DNA of 64,000 nt, from the NCBI RefSeq assembly GCF_905147045.1, contig NC_065889.1, positions 9,429,001 through 9,493,000 of the forward strand, read 5' to 3'. The DNA is from Nymphalis io (Eukaryota; Arthropoda; Insecta; Lepidoptera; Nymphalidae). Positions within the stretch are counted from its first letter, which is position 1; every line of letters starts with the position of its first letter. Of the stretch, positions 10,135 through 21,970 are shown piece after piece. The notes under the pieces were generated by a model that saw only the letters and a list, made by a program, of their open reading frames with translations, did no database searches and had not been told where the DNA came from. The translations under genes were made by a program, and so were the position numbers.

Positions 10135-11301
10135 GCTTTTATAGCAATTTAAATCAAAATAAAAACAATTAACAACTTTATTGTTTTATATATCCAATTT
10201 TTATTTTTGAAGATTGAGATTAAACTTAATTTGTCACTAACGACAAATTAAGTTTATATGCTGAGAAAACTGCGGTAATATGTAGCATAAAATTAAGCAA
10301 TTGATTAAAATTAATGTTAGTTTTTATATACATACAAATATTGTGAAACCATGTATTGTAAGTTGATATTGTATCGTAGTTTAACTTTCAGTTTGACATT
10401 CATATGACAGTATTGACAATTTAGTCATAAATATCGGAATCATAAATACTGTAGATTACATTGCGATCAATTATTTTTATGTCCACTATATTTCTTAAGA
10501 TTGTTTTTACTTATTATAGTACATTCAAGTTTTATGGAACAAATTGATTTACATTGTACTGTTTTTTATCAAGGCTTATTTTTAATTTCTTTCTGGATTT
10601 TGAGCTTTGCGTGTCTCTTAGACACACTACAGCTCTGAGCTCACAATATGGCAGTGATGCCAACTTGGGGGTTTTCCCCCCAAATCTAGGGGAATCTAGA
10701 TGTCCAAGGGTTTTTTAGGGGGTACATTTATTTAGTGGGATTTTTTAGGGGTTCTATTATTCAAGATTTTTTTTTCCTTAAAAAGACGTACGACTCTATA
10801 CAATTTATATTAAGCCTCGAACGCAATCAACAAAATAAACCAAATATAAACTACAAGCGTGGCTAACGTGTACAACACTTAGGAGGCTCGGGCTTCGATT
10901 TCTTCACCGGGCTTTGATTTCACCGAATGAAAAGTAAAAATCGTTAATTTCATTGTTTTCATCATTAATATTATTAGGTCATTAAAAAAAAAGGTGTAAA
11001 AAGCACCCGCACAAATACAATAGCTATTTTATACTACTTGAATGTATTTTTAATTTGTATTTGACATTACTTCTCAAACAACAAGAAAAGAATTAGGGGT
11101 TCTTAATTGATATTTAGGGGAATTTGAAGTTGGTCCTATAGGGAATATTCTGTAGGAGTTGTTGACATTGACATTTCTTACTAATATTGTTTATTATTAT
11201 ATTTATTATCAACGATAAATAAGCAGTTTAATACTGCGAAGTTATCAATAAAGTATATTGTGTTTTTTGTAACATTCGCTCTTTATAAGTAATTATTAAT
11301 C
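10135..11301. other. Divergent intergenic region between the CULT gene and Plekhm1
   Basis: About 1.2 kb between two divergently transcribed start codons, so it should hold both promoters. It contains a perfect inverted repeat at 10221-10256. Around 10640-11160 there is a G-run-rich, repeat-like stretch (GGGGTTTTCCCCCC near 10670, several TTTTTAGGGG motifs) that I could not assign to a family. Confidence 0.4.
10221..10256. repeat. Perfect 15-bp inverted repeat with 6-nt loop
   Basis: Arms 10221-10235 and 10242-10256 (TAAACTTAATTTGTC and its exact complement) around ACTAAC, about 90 bp upstream of the CULT gene start codon. Confidence 0.8.
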
Positions 11302-13416
11302 ATGTCGTTTTTTAAGAATGTTACATCAAGCTTCGCTATTCGTAGTCGTGATACAATTCTCAAGGAGTCTCTTATAAATAACTTATCAGAGTGCGTGAAA
11401 GACATTCAATACAACAGTCAATTTGAAGAAAACTTTCACAGTGTTCTTGGTTCAACTGATTCAACAAATACCTTGTGTATGGCTTTGGAAGCTGTATTCC
11501 TTCATGGTTTGAAAGATACTTTTTTAAGAAAAGCTAAAAATGTTATATCTGGCGATCCCGACTACCGTCCTCAATCAAGTTTTTGGCCTCTTATACTTGT
11601 GTTATCACATAGGCAAAATATTGATCAAATTTCGTCCCTTCCCCAGATAAACACCGAAATAGGCCAATGTCGAGCCTGGCTGAGGATCGCTCTTAACGAA
11701 TGTTTATTGTCATCCTATATGTCCACATTATTAAAAAACATATCAGCAGTGAAACCATTTTATAACAGAACTGCTTTTGTTTGTGATACAGAAATATTAG
11801 AAGTAGCACAAAAACTGGTTCAGGGCTTGGAAACTTGTGTCCAATTTAATTTACCTATAAATTCTAGTTTATTAAATAATTGGCCAGAGCAAGTTCTAAT
11901 GCAAGCAGGAATTTGGGTGCCTACTATGAGAGTAGCACCAATAACTGCAGGATTAGATGTTGCCAGCACCTTATCTGATGAATCAAAACCAAAACTCGCA
12001 TCAACTCCATCCCATACCTCAAATATTACAGGTTTGGGTAGAATGTTATCCTTAAGTGAGGATGAAGCTTTGAAGTTTATACTTTCTAAGGACACAAATG
12101 AGATACAGGACAAAGGCAAGAATACAGAAGATAAAAAAGAGTATGAAAAGGATGTAGAAAAGAATATAGAAGCTGCTACTAGTTCAATACTTATAGAACA
12201 GCCCACAACAAGTCATGAGCCAGTTGACTCGGGACAGATTTATTCCTCATCTGTAGACTCAGGAGAATTTATAACAACAGCTGATACAATTGTTACGGGA
12301 AATTCACTATGTGGAAAAGGATGGTCAAATGATGGTCATGATGACCTTAATACATCAATCAATTCAAATTCGTCTCATGGAAGCAGTATGATAAAAACAC
12401 CAGAAATAAAAAGCCTGTCATCTCTTGTTGATAACTCAAATACTTTTAATGAAACAATTTCTAACACACCAAATTTGAGAGATATTATGAAAGATATTCA
12501 TAAAGAATTGAAATTAACACCAGACGATAATGAGTTCTGTGAGGTGAAGACAGAGACAGCTCTTCCAGATGATCCTACATTACAGGGATTGGATTTCGAA
12601 GTAGTACCAAACTCTACAACTGGTTCGTTCACTGCTCAAGAGTTGCAGAAAATGGTCAAACAATTGGGAACATTGTCACGTGAAAAGGGTCTTGATTATC
12701 AAAACTATCAATGCAAGAGCTGTCAAGATTTATTAGGAAGTACCATATCAAAAGCAAAAGTGTGTGGATACACTGGGGAATATTACTGCTCAAATTGTAT
12801 GGACCCTAATGTTTTTATTATACCATCTCGGGTCATTCACAATTGGGATTTCAGGAGATATCCAGTGTCAAAGAAGTCAGCGCTATTTTTATTAGAATTT
12901 CAACATCACCCATGGATAGACATGAAAAAACTAAATCCAAAGATCTACTGTGGAGTTTCAGATATGGCTCAGTTGCAAGAATTAAGAATACAACTTAATT
13001 TTCTAAGAGCATATATATTTACCTGTCGAGAACCGGTCATTGAAGAATTGCAGAAACGAGTTTGGCCTAGGGAGTATTTATATGATCACCTCCATACATA
13101 CACAATATCTGATTTGGCACAAATTCCGAACGGTTCACTTGCCTTACAACTAGAGAAAGTAGTACAATTTGCAAAATCGCATGTACTTGATTGTTGGCTT
13201 TGCAGTCAAAAGGGATTTATTTGTGAAGTGTGTAGAGATCCTAAGATTTTATACCCTTTTGAGACTAGCTCCACTTACAGATGTGAGGAATGCTCAAGTG
13301 TATTTCATTCCAAGTGTCTGAATGAGAACGTACCTTGTCCTAAATGCAAAAGGAGGCAAGATAGAACGAGTGACACGTCACTGGTTGACGCTCTTCATAG
13401 TCATTTTAATAAATAA
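11302..13416 (+). CDS. Plekhm1: Plekhm1-type RUN and Rubicon-homology protein
   Basis: A single uninterrupted 704-codon frame. Residues ~20-210 form a RUN domain very close in pattern to PLEKHM1 (NTLCMALEAVFLHGLK, then FWPLILVLSH, then CRAWLRIALNE). A low-complexity acidic/Ser-Thr linker follows (~220-450). Residues ~465-700 are the cysteine-rich Rubicon-homology region: CKSC at ~471, VCGYTGEYYCSNC, PSRVIHNWDF, CWLCSQKGFICEVC, then YRCEECSSVFHSKC and CPKC. Known family members bind Rab7 through this region and work in late endosome/lysosome and autophagosome fusion. The vertebrate protein has two PH domains between RUN and the zinc region; I see none here. The ATG at 11302 is the first in frame and starts the conserved region. 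No intron is needed. It is divergent from the CULT gene and convergent with Twinkle. Confidence 0.88.
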   Translation: MSFFKNVTSSFAIRSRDTILKESLINNLSECVKDIQYNSQFEENFHSVLGSTDSTNTLCMALEAVFLHGLKDTFLRKAKNVISGDPDYRPQSSFWPLILVLSHRQNIDQISSLPQINTEIGQCRAWLRIALNECLLSSYMSTLLKNISAVKPFYNRTAFVCDTEILEVAQKLVQGLETCVQFNLPINSSLLNNWPEQVLMQAGIWVPTMRVAPITAGLDVASTLSDESKPKLASTPSHTSNITGLGRMLSLSEDEALKFILSKDTNEIQDKGKNTEDKKEYEKDVEKNIEAATSSILIEQPTTSHEPVDSGQIYSSSVDSGEFITTADTIVTGNSLCGKGWSNDGHDDLNTSINSNSSHGSSMIKTPEIKSLSSLVDNSNTFNETISNTPNLRDIMKDIHKELKLTPDDNEFCEVKTETALPDDPTLQGLDFEVVPNSTTGSFTAQELQKMVKQLGTLSREKGLDYQNYQCKSCQDLLGSTISKAKVCGYTGEYYCSNCMDPNVFIIPSRVIHNWDFRRYPVSKKSALFLLEFQHHPWIDMKKLNPKIYCGVSDMAQLQELRIQLNFLRAYIFTCREPVIEELQKRVWPREYLYDHLHTYTISDLAQIPNGSLALQLEKVVQFAKSHVLDCWLCSQKGFICEVCRDPKILYPFETSSTYRCEECSSVFHSKCLNENVPCPKCKRRQDRTSDTSLVDALHSHFNK

Positions 13417-14951
13417 TAATAATGTTGTAAACAATATTTACCAAAACAAACAGATAGCATGTTGTGAATTGGGATGATTTATTTTCACAACGTCATGATA
13501 TCTTTCGTAGGCCATTAAACTAATAACTTGCTATATGAAGCAGATATGAGTATTGTAATGTGCTGATATTGTGTGCTTTTGCAATAACTATTGTTTCATA
13601 ATTTACAATTACGATGCGTATATATATATGCTAGTTTATAACTAAAAATCTTGTTTTTAGCCATGCAATGGTAGTAGTTTAATATAATAATTACTTTACA
13701 TAATAGGATATTAACATAGATTCCTATAATTACAAATAATATATTACATATAGAGTTATAGAAAAATGTATCTAGAATATAGCTTGTATTTAAATAAATT
13801 TATGCCATAATATATGAAAAAAAAAAAATTAACTAGAACAATGCAGAGTAATTATCCCCAAATTACTCTGAGTATTTTTCTTAATTGGCTTATGTATATA
13901 TTTACTAAAACCAAAAATTAAAACCATATCGTAAATAATATATATAATAAATAAATACAATTTATTTAATGTAATATAATACATACATATAATTTATTTA
14001 ATAATCATTTCTATTTTATTTAATTTACAAAGAAAAATAAGTAAATCAACTAGTCATTGGGCCTCAAAATATATATTACTTAAAAATTTTGAATGTAAAA
14101 AACAACACAGTTAAAAAAAATTAATAACAATTTTTGTTATTTTTTTGAGGTGTTATGATGCTAAATATGGAAAACCAGGCTGTCAAGAGTACTCGTTAAA
14201 TTGTGATAAATGGTAAATGCTAAGTGATAGTAACCTTATGCCTCGACTGTGTGCTTCGCCTTATGTTTGAAGAAAATCACCTAAAAATAGTGTTTCGTAA
14301 CATTCCTCATTATTTTAACAGATTCACGGTTCTTATCATTGCGTTATCAATATTACGCCCTAGATTTATTATTATTTCAATATGAAGTGGTCATTACTAC
14401 ATTATAACAAGTGAGTTAAATAAATAAAATATTTTAATTGATTCGGATACTTTAATTTCAATTCCCTTTGTTGATTGGTTTATTATTGTTTCATCGGATT
14501 TCATTCGCTTTTTCTGTTATCAGCAATCTTTTAAAATTAGTTCACACAACAATATACAAACACACTATATACTGAAATATTCCGTTTCATGTTAAACAGG
14601 TGGCGGATTTCCTGTTCCAGGAGGGGCATTAAAACTCCGTGAGATTTTGTGTACAAATCGCTTTTCCCCATTCGTCAACGTTTAAAAATTCAAAAAGACG
14701 TCCATAGCACCTCGCAAAAAAATGTGGCGTACCGATTGTTAAATGTTTCAGAGATTGGTGGCAATTTTCCATAGGAATAGGGCAGCCAGGGTATTAAATC
14801 TTCTCCTGGATACCAGATATGATCCTTTTCTATTTCAATTCTAGCTGTTTGTTGTAATTGAGTCACTAACAAACTTAATTATATTAGTAAAATGTTTAAA
14901 TTATTTAACGTGATTTCTATATTACAAATACGATACATCACTCAGCTAATA
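13417..14951. other. Convergent 3' region between Plekhm1 and Twinkle
   Basis: AT-rich 3' UTR and intergenic DNA. Possible poly(A) signals for Plekhm1 include AATAAA near 13793. A minus-strand open stretch at 14690-14872 (about 60 codons; LQQTARIEIEKDHIWYPGED) is GC-richer than its surroundings but lacks an ATG and is not recognised. It could be an unassigned exon or chance. A short inverted repeat CAGAGTAATT...AATTACTCTG lies near 13845. Confidence 0.35.
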
Positions 14952-17900
14952 TTATCTTGTTCTGTTTAAATTTAAAATATCACTAAGGAATGTATCGGCG
15001 TCGTTGTTACTCTTTTTGTTTTTCTGAATTTTTGGCGTTCTGCTAGTATTAATATCGTTAGCTTCTAAGGAGTATTCTTCAAAGCACTCGTCCAAGAGTT
15101 TGTCTGGTTCATCATGTTTACATTTGGTTTTCTTTTTCGACTGGTAACTGAGAGAGTCTTTGTCAAAGTCCAGTGGGACGATGCCGAGGTCTCCGCTGTA
15201 TCGATTTTTGGCTATTTGCAAGTATTTTTTTCCACGAACGGCTGTTAGTCTTTTATCCTATAAAAAATATAAATTTATTGAATAATTTATATAATAACAT
15301 TAAAAAAAAGAAAAAGAAGTTTAGATAACATTTTACTTGAATTATAAGAACATTGTCTGCTTCTTGGGATGCTTTGGCACTTCCGAAAATGGAGCTGGTA
15401 GATAGATCTTCACTTTCGCGTTCCTGTAATTAATAATAAAATAATTTATATAAAATACAGTGCATTAAGTTTATATTTTACAATAATTTATCATGAGTAA
15501 AAAATAACTAGCCGGTGACGTGACTAATTAATTGTCATAGGTATATATAATTTTCAAGTCATGGGAGCAGGCGCTTCAGGGGAATGAATACCAAATCCTG
15601 GGAGTTAAGCTGACTTCCTTGCAATGCCCATATAATCGATACTACTAACTCAACATATTATGATATAGCTCATTCCATACGTTTAATACGTAACTGTTGT
15701 TTCATTTGTCATATTTATAGAATTTATCTAATTGTATATTTCGAATGAATTTAAAATTTAATCATAAAGATTGCTACACCAGTCATCGACGAGCCGGTTG
15801 GCGTGGTTGGTAGATACTTGCCTTTCACGCCGAAGGCTGTGGGTACGATTCCCACAGGACAGACATTTGTGTGCATTAACATGTCTATTTTTATTGTTAA
15901 CCTGTCCAAACGGCCACTGCAGAAAATTCTAAGAATTGCCAAGTGTAGATGTAATATAATAGTGCAGGTGTGTTGCGTGCAGCATAGACACCCTTTATTC
16001 ATGGATGAGGGATTTATTCACTCTTATAGTCCGAAGAGGTAGAGGGGTTCGCGAGCCGTACCTTCCTGGGATGCATGACGAGTGTGACGTGACAGTGCCT
16101 AGCCGTGGCGAAGGTGCGGAAGGCGGCGATGACGGCGTCCTGGCGCAGGTAGCGGTCCCCCTCGCGCTCGTCGCCCACTCCCAGCATGAACTGCACGTTG
16201 TCCACCACCACGTGCGACAGGTCGTGCATGTACCGCGCGTGCTCCACCGCCTGCACAGCGTTCGCCTATATTTACTTGGCATTTCTCAAAAACTGCTCAT
16301 ATTTTCAGCCTCGTCTTAACGTCAATATCGATAAAAGCGGTCAAGCTGATTTGGATGAAATTTCGAATAATGGAATTCTAGTAAAAAATAAAAGAAATTG
16401 AATAATTTATTTTTTATGTCAGGGTAATGGTGCCGAGGATCACATTTATAATATTATATAATCACTCTTCTTTAGTGCTGGAAAAAATTAATAAGACAGC
16501 AATAGTACTAGAAAATAACAACCTACATCCCCTTTCCCTATTGCTACAAAATAATTGTTACTAAAAATCAAAAATAATTAGACAAATTCAATTTCAAAAA
16601 TAGCACCTGCAGAGTTCATAACTGTGCAGGAGTTTAATCTACGGGTATGAAACCATTCTTATAAATAAACACCGCTTCCAAAGTCTTGTTCAGAAACAAC
16701 TAGCAACGTACTCATTTCAATGGCCCTGGCGAGCATACACCAATAACGATTGAGTTAGGTTTACGAGTTTGCGTTTCAGCCGATAAATTATTAGCTAAAT
16801 ATTTATAACTGCTTCACAAACTAAATTGCACTTCTGCGGCCCTAGTATTTTATGAGCACTTAAACGCTATATAATGCTGCGTACACCAGAGAACTCCAAG
16901 TCCAACCTACGTCAAATCGAGGGTTAGGACTGACGCCGTTGATTGTTTACCTGTGTGAACATTCGTAACAAGTGTAAACGCTCGGAAGACATAACCGACG
17001 AACTCTCTGAGATCAAAAATGAAATTAAAGGTATTTTATTATCGTGGGTGTCTCAGGAAAACAATGAAAGAACACAAATTACTTCTTCTCTAAGAACTAT
17101 AGAAGACTCATTAACATTTCTGTCTTTGCATGCAACAACAAGATATGGGGTGTGAAAGACAGAGACAGATAAAGAAGTTATTACTGTAATAAAATTGTAA
17201 CAGGCCGATGTCTATACATAATAGATATTGGAAAAAAAAACTAATATGGACGGTCTTTATTAAAGCAACAAAAACAACAGTTTTTAGAATTTTGTCTGTA
17301 TGTTTGTTTGTACCCGCATTACGCAAAAACTACTGCATATAATTGAATGCGGTTTGAAACGAACCGATGTATTGCTAGAGGTCTAGCTTAAAATATAGGC
17401 TCCATTTTCCCGCAAGGAAATATCTTACTCCGATTGTTTGTAATTTAATATTACTCGGAGTTATTTAATGAACCTAATGCTAAATTAACAGATTTTAAGT
17501 AGCGTCGCACATACATAAACAGATAATGGACAGATGGCGCTGTTTGTCTCAACCGATCTCAATCGATAACAATTAAACCAATATAATAAAGAATAATAAA
17601 ACAGTATTTAGTTTTGTTTCGAAAGCAGATGTCGAAAAAAAAAACCATATAATGAATATAAGAGAATAGAAGGACCCAAAAAGTTATATATGAATTACAA
17701 ATAAAAACCCTACGACCCTATTGCAGGGTAGCTTTTACAATAGCAAAATATTTATATATACTATAATATTACAAGACATAACAATTTAGTTCCCAAGGTT
17801 GGTGGCGCATTGGCGATGGTTAATATTTTTTAGTGCCAATGTCTATGTGTGGTGGTGAACTATTGCAATAAAAAAAATAACGGGCCACCTTTTTGAAGAG

Positions 17901-20900
17901 GTTTATTTCATAACGTGGGACGAATGTATGATGAGTCACCTCTGACACAGAAGCCATAAACATAATTATAAATAAACGCACGAAAACCGTGCTTGATGCG
18001 TATATATTATTATATCCCCTATTTTATATATTTTACCTAAAATCTACATAAATATATAATGTATTTTATTAAAAACTAAATAAAAATAAAACAATATTCT
18101 TAGTAATCTACCTTACTTAATAATAAATTCAACAGCAGTTTAAATATTTATCATCTGACTGAAGAAAATAAAGCTTGAAGCCTTACTCAAATTAGATTGT
18201 GACAAAACGGAACAATTATTAAACCATAATTTATTATAACATGGCAAAACAACAGCAAATATTGTACAAACTCATACACACAAACACACACACAGGTATA
18301 AAGTGAGAAGTATGTAATTAAACTTTTATGTTCATATTTTAGGATCAATTAATTATTGGTAGCTTTTGTTTGTCTTAGTAGAAGAGCGGGGTACCCAGTA
18401 ACACGGGTATAAGCCTAATACAGTGGCCCTTTCAACCAGTTTTTATTGCTTAATTGTAATCAATAAAAACATATTTTTTTTACATACATCCTTTTCAAAT
18501 GGCTAATGCCTGATAAAATGTACGCCATGTTTCTAATAATGTAACGTCATACCTCCATAACGACTTTGATAGGCTGTTGTCCGTGGAACGCGAGGTAGTA
18601 GATTGGTAATTTTTGAAAATCGTCAGCGAACTTTGGAAACTCCTGAAGGTTCTGCTCGAGCGGGACGCCTGCGAACTGCTGCAGCATCGTGCGAGCCAGC
18701 CGTGAGTTGCGAATCTCGAAGCTTCCCCATAAAGTTGTAACCTTACGAGCAGAAGTTACTTCGATATTTTTAATGGATTTGGAAATCAATTCAATTTTTT
18801 TTATTATATTTTTAAAAATCAGTTTAAAGATATGTTTGCAGAGAGTAAGTATGTACTTAGCTCATTAAATTTATTAGGTTAAACATCGTTGCCAAAAATA
18901 AATTAGTACGTCTAGATAGACAAAATAATTTTAATCTCTACTCTAACAGAAATTAGAGAGAGGCTAGACTGAGAGTAGTGATTATCATGAACTCTTTTTT
19001 GGACATAATTGGCTTCGAGTAATAAAACATGTGTCTTTGAATTCATTTATAACATTTAAATTTACTAGGTTGTATGGGCTTTGTGGGATCCCATCTGGGC
19101 AGGTACCATCCACTCATCAGATATTCCAACAGCAACACTGACAGCAACACTCAGTATTGCGTTCCGATATCAAGGGTGAGTAAGCCCGTGTAACTACAGG
19201 TACAAGGGTCATAACATCTTAGTTCTCAAGGTATAATATATAAATAAGACTACAAATATAAGTAACCTCCTTTAACATATTTACAAGCTTGTATTTAACT
19301 TCACCTTTTAGTATGTGTGGATCCAATCTAGTTCCATTCAACCGATTAAGGTGCTTAAAATTAGGCAGTCAATCTACTTTACTAAAGGTCGTAATGCCAA
19401 ATTGTCATCACATAAAAGCTTGCCGTTAACATTTATTTCATTATTCATTTTCCATAATTTTATTTATATCTATTTGATAATAATCGTAGATTATTAAAAA
19501 TTTTCGATTAGCAAATAAATAAAGCCAGTAACAGATAAGTCAAATAAAAAGTAAATTCGTCTCGAAATAAATAAATCTTAAGTTGTCGTTACCCCTTGTT
19601 GTGCGAGGTCGAGTGACATTTCTGCACAGAGCGTTGTTTTCCCGCAGCCCGTGGGCCCGGTGAGGACGGTCAACTCTCCCCGGCGGTGTCCGCCCAGCAA
19701 GCGCGTCAGCCCGGGGAAACGACGCCATTTCACGCCTCGAACCTGACGTATATATTATAAATGTATGTTTATTTGACCACAATCTTGATCCCGTGTCGTA
19801 ATCCCAGGTCCCATCAAATCAGGTTTTTCTGTTTGCATACACTTGTGCCTTGCCTAATCTCTCCAAAGAATAGCTCCCGTGGCTCAAATTGGTTCGGATG
19901 AAGTCGTGTAATGTAATAGTAGTAGATGAAATAGTTTTTATCCATTACAATCTTATTATGCAAAATAAAAACTAAATTTGTAATATTTATAACGCGAAAA
20001 ATAAAACGAATTAAGTTAAACCTAATAAAAAGTTAATTCAGCATGTATCAAAAGTTCACGAGGATATTTTTTTTCAGACTGTGTATTGCTTTTGGCCCTT
20101 GTGGCATCTACAGCATCACCGGGCGGGATGGGCGAGTTGAACTCAGCCGGATGTTGGGAGCCACACAAGGGGCTCAAGAGAAACGGACGTCTTAAGGGTG
20201 CCTCCTGTGAGGCCGGACTTCGGCTTAGGACGCCGTCGGGTCACGAGGAATTGAAAACAAGACTATATACCTATAGTATGACAAACTAAGGTTACTTGAC
20301 GAAAGAAAAACTGCACTATCTATCGCAAATCCAACTGAGTATTTTTTTTATATAAATAACTACAGCCTATTTAAAATAAGAACCTTATCTATATTGGTAA
20401 GTTCAGCATACACGTCATCTCGTAGGGCTGCGAAAGTGGTGATGGATCTGTGGGCGGCCGGTTTCGCTTCCGAGACAAGAGTCTTTAAAGATAAGTTTGC
20501 GACGGCCGCCTCAGTTGCTGTCACTAAGCCATCTGTGGGCCTGCAACCAATATCACAAACACACATTCAATTCTACTACTCCTCGTATCGCCTTACTAAT
20601 AACTTTTTAATTATTTTCTCTGCAAAATTAAACGCTTACTCTCCTGCATTGTGGAAGTGATAGTTAAATAATAATAAAAAATCTAAAATAATATGTACCT
20701 TACAAATCGACATCTTTCTTCCGCAAGCTTCTCAGCTACAGCTCTCATGTTGTCCCAATCTCCCCATAAACATAATCTTTGGTAGTTTTCTAGACAGGGT
20801 AGTAAGACGGGGGGTAGGCTACAGTTATTCAGCCAAATGAGAGTACCTGTAGTTTTTTAAAATATTTATAAAGGAAAAATTAAATATGCATCAATAATTA

Positions 20901-21970
20901 TTATACTATAGCATATTAACTAATATATTTATGTAGCTGTGGATGTACCTGGAACCTTAGATGCAGCTAAATGTAGGACATCCTGTATACTTGGCACTAG
21001 AATTGCTTGGTCATTACGACTTGTTCTACTGGCTCTGCAGTGGAACAAGCCAGCTGCATACAGACCAAAGCTTTCGGTCTCATCCTCTCTCCCTGCTTGT
21101 ACTTTACGGTATCCCACTATATTATCCAAAGAGTTCTTTAAAGGGAAATATAATACTGTGTGGTCCTTTGATACTCTTATGTCTGATAATACCTTACTTG
21201 CTTCGTGATGGTACTATTATGGAATAAAATATACATATATAAATCTCATTGAATTATGTTTGTTAAAATTTGTTTATATCATATTTAACTTACTGGATAT
21301 TCAAATAAACGGAATAGTTCTAAAGTTTCATTTTCACTTAAATCTAGTATTGATGTAGTATCTTTTAATATATTTTCCCAGTGTTTTTTAAAACTGTCTA
21401 TTTTCTGCTGCAAATCATCGATATAGTCTTTTATACTACCTTCGGGTTTAGATTTTTTCATTAACCTTTCAAGTACATTCCATTCTCCATGTATATTGCA
21501 CTTAGGACACAAAAAGAAACCTGAAAAAATATTTTAATGAGCAACACCTTGTGATACAATAACCTTAATATTTAATATAACATTGATTCTGATGTGCAAC
21601 TGTCCAATAGGAAAAAAGGAACCAGCGACGGTAATAAAAGGGCTATTGTACCTGATTATTTCGTACAATCATATTACTCCTTTGGTGCGCATTATTACTA
21701 GAAATGCTCACCTGTAGTTTTATTAACAAAAAGTTTATTTTCGGCATTCTTTTGTTCGGTTTTTTCTTCCATACATATTGTACATTTGGTTGTAAGAGAC
21801 GTAAATCCATCCTGAACAGGGAAACCTTTTTGTCGTAATAATTTACGAATATTTGTAACTGTTACTTTCGAAATATCGCTAAGATCTACATTGTGTATTT
21901 TTTTTATGTCACTTATGATGTTAAGAAAAGGCTTAAGCCTAAATTTGTTAAACTTAAAAGTATGATACAT
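14952..21970 (-). CDS. TWNK: Twinkle, mitochondrial replicative DNA helicase
   Basis: Ten coding exons: 21970-21712, 21520-21294, 21213-20949, 20846-20699, 20540-20384, 19742-19593, 18741-18553, 16250-16062, 15423-15337, 15257-14952, giving about 658 aa (human 684, fly about 613). It is a ring hexamer that unwinds mtDNA at the replication fork with Pol gamma and mtSSB. The N-terminal primase-like region has C63-x2-C66 and C91-x2-C94, the positions of the iron-sulfur ligands reported for fly Twinkle. The helicase core shows Walker A GPTGCGKT (381-388), LWGSFEI, FHGQQPIK, Walker B region HVVVDNVQFM, HPRK, and SSIFGSAKASQEADNVL with KNRYSGDLG. The C-terminal tail is basic and divergent. The exon 8 acceptor is uncertain: an alternative AG 15 nt upstream would add ANAVQ. 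A tRNA-like SINE sits in the intron between exons 8 and 9. The N-terminus is presumably a mitochondrial presequence. Confidence 0.92.
15787..15990 (+). repeat. tRNA-derived SINE in Twinkle intron 8
   Basis: A tRNA-like head contains an A-box-like TGGCGTGGTTGGTAG and a B-box-like GGTACGATTCCCAC, followed by GACAGACATTTGTGTGCAT, a sequence common in lepidopteran SINEs. It lies antisense to Twinkle. A second copy was not seen in this window. Confidence 0.55.
16870..17130 (+). pseudogene. Possible retroelement ORF1 (gag-like) remnant in a Twinkle intron
   Basis: Open plus-strand stretch whose translation (RNKCKRSEDITDELSEIKNE, ending near LRTIEDSLTFL) is a short charged coiled-coil of the kind found in ORF1 proteins of lepidopteran non-LTR elements. 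Upstream it resumes in another frame (TPENSKSNLRQIEG), so it is broken. It lies in the intron between exons 7 and 8 of Twinkle. Assignment is by style only. Confidence 0.35.
17285..17420. repeat. Unclassified transposon-like fragment
   Basis: Contains TTTTGTCTGTATGTTTGTTTG and CGCATTACGCAAAAACTACTG, phrases typical of degraded DNA-transposon or Helitron remnants in butterfly introns. No termini can be defined. Confidence 0.3.
17790..17880 (+). repeat. Partial Metulj-like SINE (3' half)
   Basis: Matches the TTCCCAAGGTTGGTGGCGCA... portion of the longer copies at 26853, 32529 and 40054, with many substitutions. Truncated on both sides. Confidence 0.5.
19075..19235 (+). repeat. Partial Metulj-like SINE (5' half)
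   Basis: Diverged copy: GGGCTTTGTGGGATCCCATC, CCACTCATCAGATATTCC, then CATAACATCTTAGTTCTCAAG. It lies in the Twinkle intron between exons 6 and 7. Confidence 0.55.
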
